IMG/VR virus record: IMGVR_UViG_3300049811_000134
Span: 1 to 30,215 of that record
Length of the DNA: 30,215 bases
Source of the DNA: a virus
Strand: one strand, 5' to 3'
Shown: piece by piece, positions 28,735-30,215 of the stretch
Layout of the letters: every line of letters begins with the position of its first letter
Position numbering within the stretch: position 1 is the first letter of the stretch
Program-made: the position numbers and the translations under genes
Notes under the pieces: model-generated
The model's database searches: none
What the model saw: only the letters and a program-made list of their open reading frames with translations
Told to the model about the DNA's origin: nothing

Positions 28735-29155
28735 CGTGCAACTCCTGGACGGTGACGCGCACGCACGGCGTCTCGCCGTAGACCTTGACGACGCGAGCGT
28801 CCACTGCCTGCACGTCGTCGACCCACACGACCCCGTTGATGCCGTCGCACACGGCTTTAAGCACGTTGTCACCGTCCGGCTTCTTCGTAGGGCGCAGCCG
28901 GCCCTCCAGCGCGTCCGCGCGGTGCTTCTTGGCCATGCTCTTGGGCATGCCGTGCACGCACTCGACCACGACCTGGCAGGCCGCCTTGGTGGGCGCACGC
29001 CCGGCCATCGCCTGCTGAGCAGCCATTGCCACGAGCCCCTCGTAGGCCGCGGTCTTGGCGGGAGTGAACATCCGCGCATGCCCGCCGACGCGACCGACCC
29101 GTGGCCGGCCCTTGCCCTGCGGCTCGCCGGGGATGGTGAACGCCACCAGCATCAC
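28721..29155 (-). CDS. RusA-family Holliday junction resolvase
   Basis: The protein has 144 residues: FTIPGEPQGKGRPRVGRVGGHARMFTPAKTAAYEGLV, then RPTKKPDGDNVLKAVCDGINGVVWVDDVQ. The KPDGDNxxKxxxDxLNGxxxxDD motif with Asp94, Asp96 and Asp113/Asp114 is the catalytic signature of RusA. It resolves recombination and replication intermediates before packaging. It overlaps the zinc-ribbon gene by four bases upstream and the Q-like gene downstream. Confidence 0.93.
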   Translation of the reverse strand: MMLVAFTIPGEPQGKGRPRVGRVGGHARMFTPAKTAAYEGLVAMAAQQAMAGRAPTKAACQVVVECVHGMPKSMAKKHRADALEGRLRPTKKPDGDNVLKAVCDGINGVVWVDDVQAVDARVVKVYGETPCVRVTVQELHDGRA

Positions 29156-29463
29156 GGCCCCCAGACCGCAGCGGCCTGGCTGCTCACACGGTCAGCGATG
29201 GCGTCCGCGATCCGCCCAGCCCAGGCCTTGACGTCGCGGTGCAGCGCCTCCTGCTGGGCCCTGTCGGGCCCGGCGATGCGGCGCAGCGCCTCGGCGTAGT
29301 CGCCGCGGAACTTACGCGCCAGCATGGACGCCCAGTAGCCCGGGCTATTCGACAGCGCGCGCGCTTGGCACTCGCGGCAGTCGGAGTGGTAGGCGCCGGA
29401 CAGTGGGTCGGCCAGCGCCGCGGCGCAGCTAGGGCAGTCGGCAGACAAGAGGTCGGGGGTCAT
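29152..29463 (-). CDS. Small zinc-ribbon-like phage protein
   Basis: The protein has 103 residues from the ATG at 29463, which overlaps the preceding stop. The N-terminus has CPSC at residues 10-13 and HSDCRECQ with Cys29 and Cys32: two CxxC knuckles that could bind zinc. The C-terminal part is helical (YWASMLARKFRGDYAEALRRIAG, ALHRDVKAWAGRIADAIADRV). It lies between a replication-type gene and RusA. A role in DNA metabolism is likely from context, but the exact function is unknown. Confidence 0.75.
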   Translation of the reverse strand: MTPDLLSADCPSCAAALADPLSGAYHSDCRECQARALSNSPGYWASMLARKFRGDYAEALRRIAGPDRAQQEALHRDVKAWAGRIADAIADRVSSQAAAVWGP

Positions 29464-29984
29464 GCTGCAGCCTCCTCTGCGGTCGCGGCCTGCTCGGCGC
29501 GCACGAACCCGTGCGCCGAGGCGTCGACCAGCCGCAGGTCGTGCATCCGCTGCACCTGGTCGCGCTGAGCCGTCGACCACTTGCCGCCCTGGTGCCCGTT
29601 GACGCGCGCCAAGATGTTGCGCAGCACGCACTGCGCCGGCGTGAGCCGCTGCGGGTTCGCGCGCTGCTGCGCGGCTTCGATGCGCTGGCGCACCTCGTCG
29701 CCCATCTCGCATTCGCCGCGCGGCGGCGGCAGCGCCAAGTGCGCGGTGCTGGCCGGGCGGCTGGCGGCCAACGCGCGGAACTGCATCGCGCTGGGCGGGA
29801 ACTCGGGCGGCAGATGCGCGAGCGCGTAGCTGATCCCCTCGGGCGAGATACCGTCGAGCACGTCGGACCAGTCGGCGCGGACCAGCTGCGGGTCCACCCC
29901 GGCCCACAGGGACGTCCAGCGGCTGCCGTAGCGCACCAGCAGCCTCTGGTGCAGGCGGTCAACCCAGCGCAGGTCGAGCGGCAT
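29460..29984 (-). CDS. Phage replication-associated protein
   Basis: The protein has 174 residues from the ATG at 29984. It begins PLDLRWVDRLHQRLLVRYGSRWTSLWAGVDPQLVRADWSDVLDGISPEGISYALAHLPPEFPPSAMQFRALA, a pattern I know from small Burkholderiales phage proteins in the replication region (RWVDRIFxRLxVRYG, then VKADWAxEL, LPxxxPPTxxQFR), related in style to lambda P-type accessory factors. The C-terminal part is variable and ends with a helix (ARVNGHQGGKWSTAQRDQV). It overlaps the upstream gene by 26 bases. A role in recruiting the host helicase is inference. Confidence 0.7.
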   Translation of the reverse strand: MPLDLRWVDRLHQRLLVRYGSRWTSLWAGVDPQLVRADWSDVLDGISPEGISYALAHLPPEFPPSAMQFRALAASRPASTAHLALPPPRGECEMGDEVRQRIEAAQQRANPQRLTPAQCVLRNILARVNGHQGGKWSTAQRDQVQRMHDLRLVDASAHGFVRAEQAATAEEAAA

Positions 29985-30215
29985 TGATGGCCTCCAGGTC
30001 GATGATCTCGGCGGTGCCGCGGCGCTCGGCCGGCGGCGGTGACGGGCGGTCGAGTCCCAGGTGGCGCGCCCACTTCGCGCCCTCGGCGACGCGGGCCGAT
30101 AGCCGGCCGCCGGCAGCGGCCGCGGCGCCATCGGAGTGCAGCCAGTCGGCCCGGAAGCCGGCCCAGCCGCTGCCGGCGGCGATGCGCACGGCCTCAGCCG
30201 GGGCGATGCGGGCCT
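29959..30215 (-). CDS. C-terminal end of a replication-region protein (partial)
   Basis: The frame is open to the right edge, so the gene starts outside the window. The visible 85 residues include RIAPAEAVRIAAGSGWAGFRADWLHSD, an Ala-rich stretch, and then SPPPAERRGTAEIIDLEAINAARP. The final segment with EIIDLEAIN is a short linear end. Position directly before the replication-associated gene suggests an initiator- or O-like role, but no domain can be read here. Confidence 0.55.
   Translation of the reverse strand, partial: ARIAPAEAVRIAAGSGWAGFRADWLHSDGAAAAAGGRLSARVAEGAKWARHLGLDRPSPPPAERRGTAEIIDLEAINAARPALG

Noticed and set aside
1-30215. tRNA genes
   Set aside because: No cloverleaf with the usual T-loop sequence was noticed on reading; a dedicated scan could not be run.

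Overview
This window is a GC-rich tailed-phage genome or prophage, most likely of a betaproteobacterial (Burkholderiales-like) host. The host guess rests only on base composition and the general look of the proteins. The architecture is that of a siphovirus with an HK97-type head: small and large terminase, portal, prohead protease, HK97-fold capsid, head-tail connectors, tail tube, a frameshifted tail chaperone pair, tape measure, a J-like tail tip and a lysis cassette. No phage integrase, integron integrase, tRNA or CRISPR array is visible.

Layout. (1) 1-1019, plus strand: a chain of small phage genes joined by 4-base start/stop overlaps. (2) About 962-5187, plus strand: nine repeats with the architecture of integron attC sites, separating about nine small cassette ORFs. 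This is a cluster of attC sites lacking an integron integrase (CALIN). (3) 5242-10095, minus strand, described in reverse gene order: spanins, SAR endolysin, holin, and small fibre and adaptor genes. (4) 10107-18539, minus: tail tip, minor tail proteins, tape measure, tail chaperones with a -1 slippery site, and tail tube. (5) 18640-27829, minus: tail completion, connectors, a beta-helix protein, capsid, protease, portal and terminase. (6) 27967-30215, minus: HNH endonuclease, a Q-like regulator, RusA, a zinc-ribbon protein and replication-type genes running off the edge.

The minus-strand genes read right to left as one long early-to-late unit. It converges on the plus-strand unit at the left, and the cassette array sits exactly at that convergence, where an insertion harms neither operon. 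The array is the most unusual part. Its attC-like sites share the R''/L''/L'/R' layout, with GCCTAAC at the left end and GTTAGGC at the right end, and several have long perfect internal stems. Cassette products look phage-like: a DUF551-type protein, a beta-class DNA methyltransferase, and a pair of paralogues with a shared 56-bp leader. Three cassettes appear to use a Shine-Dalgarno and start codon that lie inside the preceding attC, and four ORFs end on the TAA embedded in the R'' box of their own attC. One site has collapsed to a 19-bp hairpin.

Other points of interest are a protein made of about eight 20-residue repeats next to the lysis genes, a beta-helix protein placed inside the head module, and terminator-like hairpins just upstream of both the capsid and tail-tube genes.
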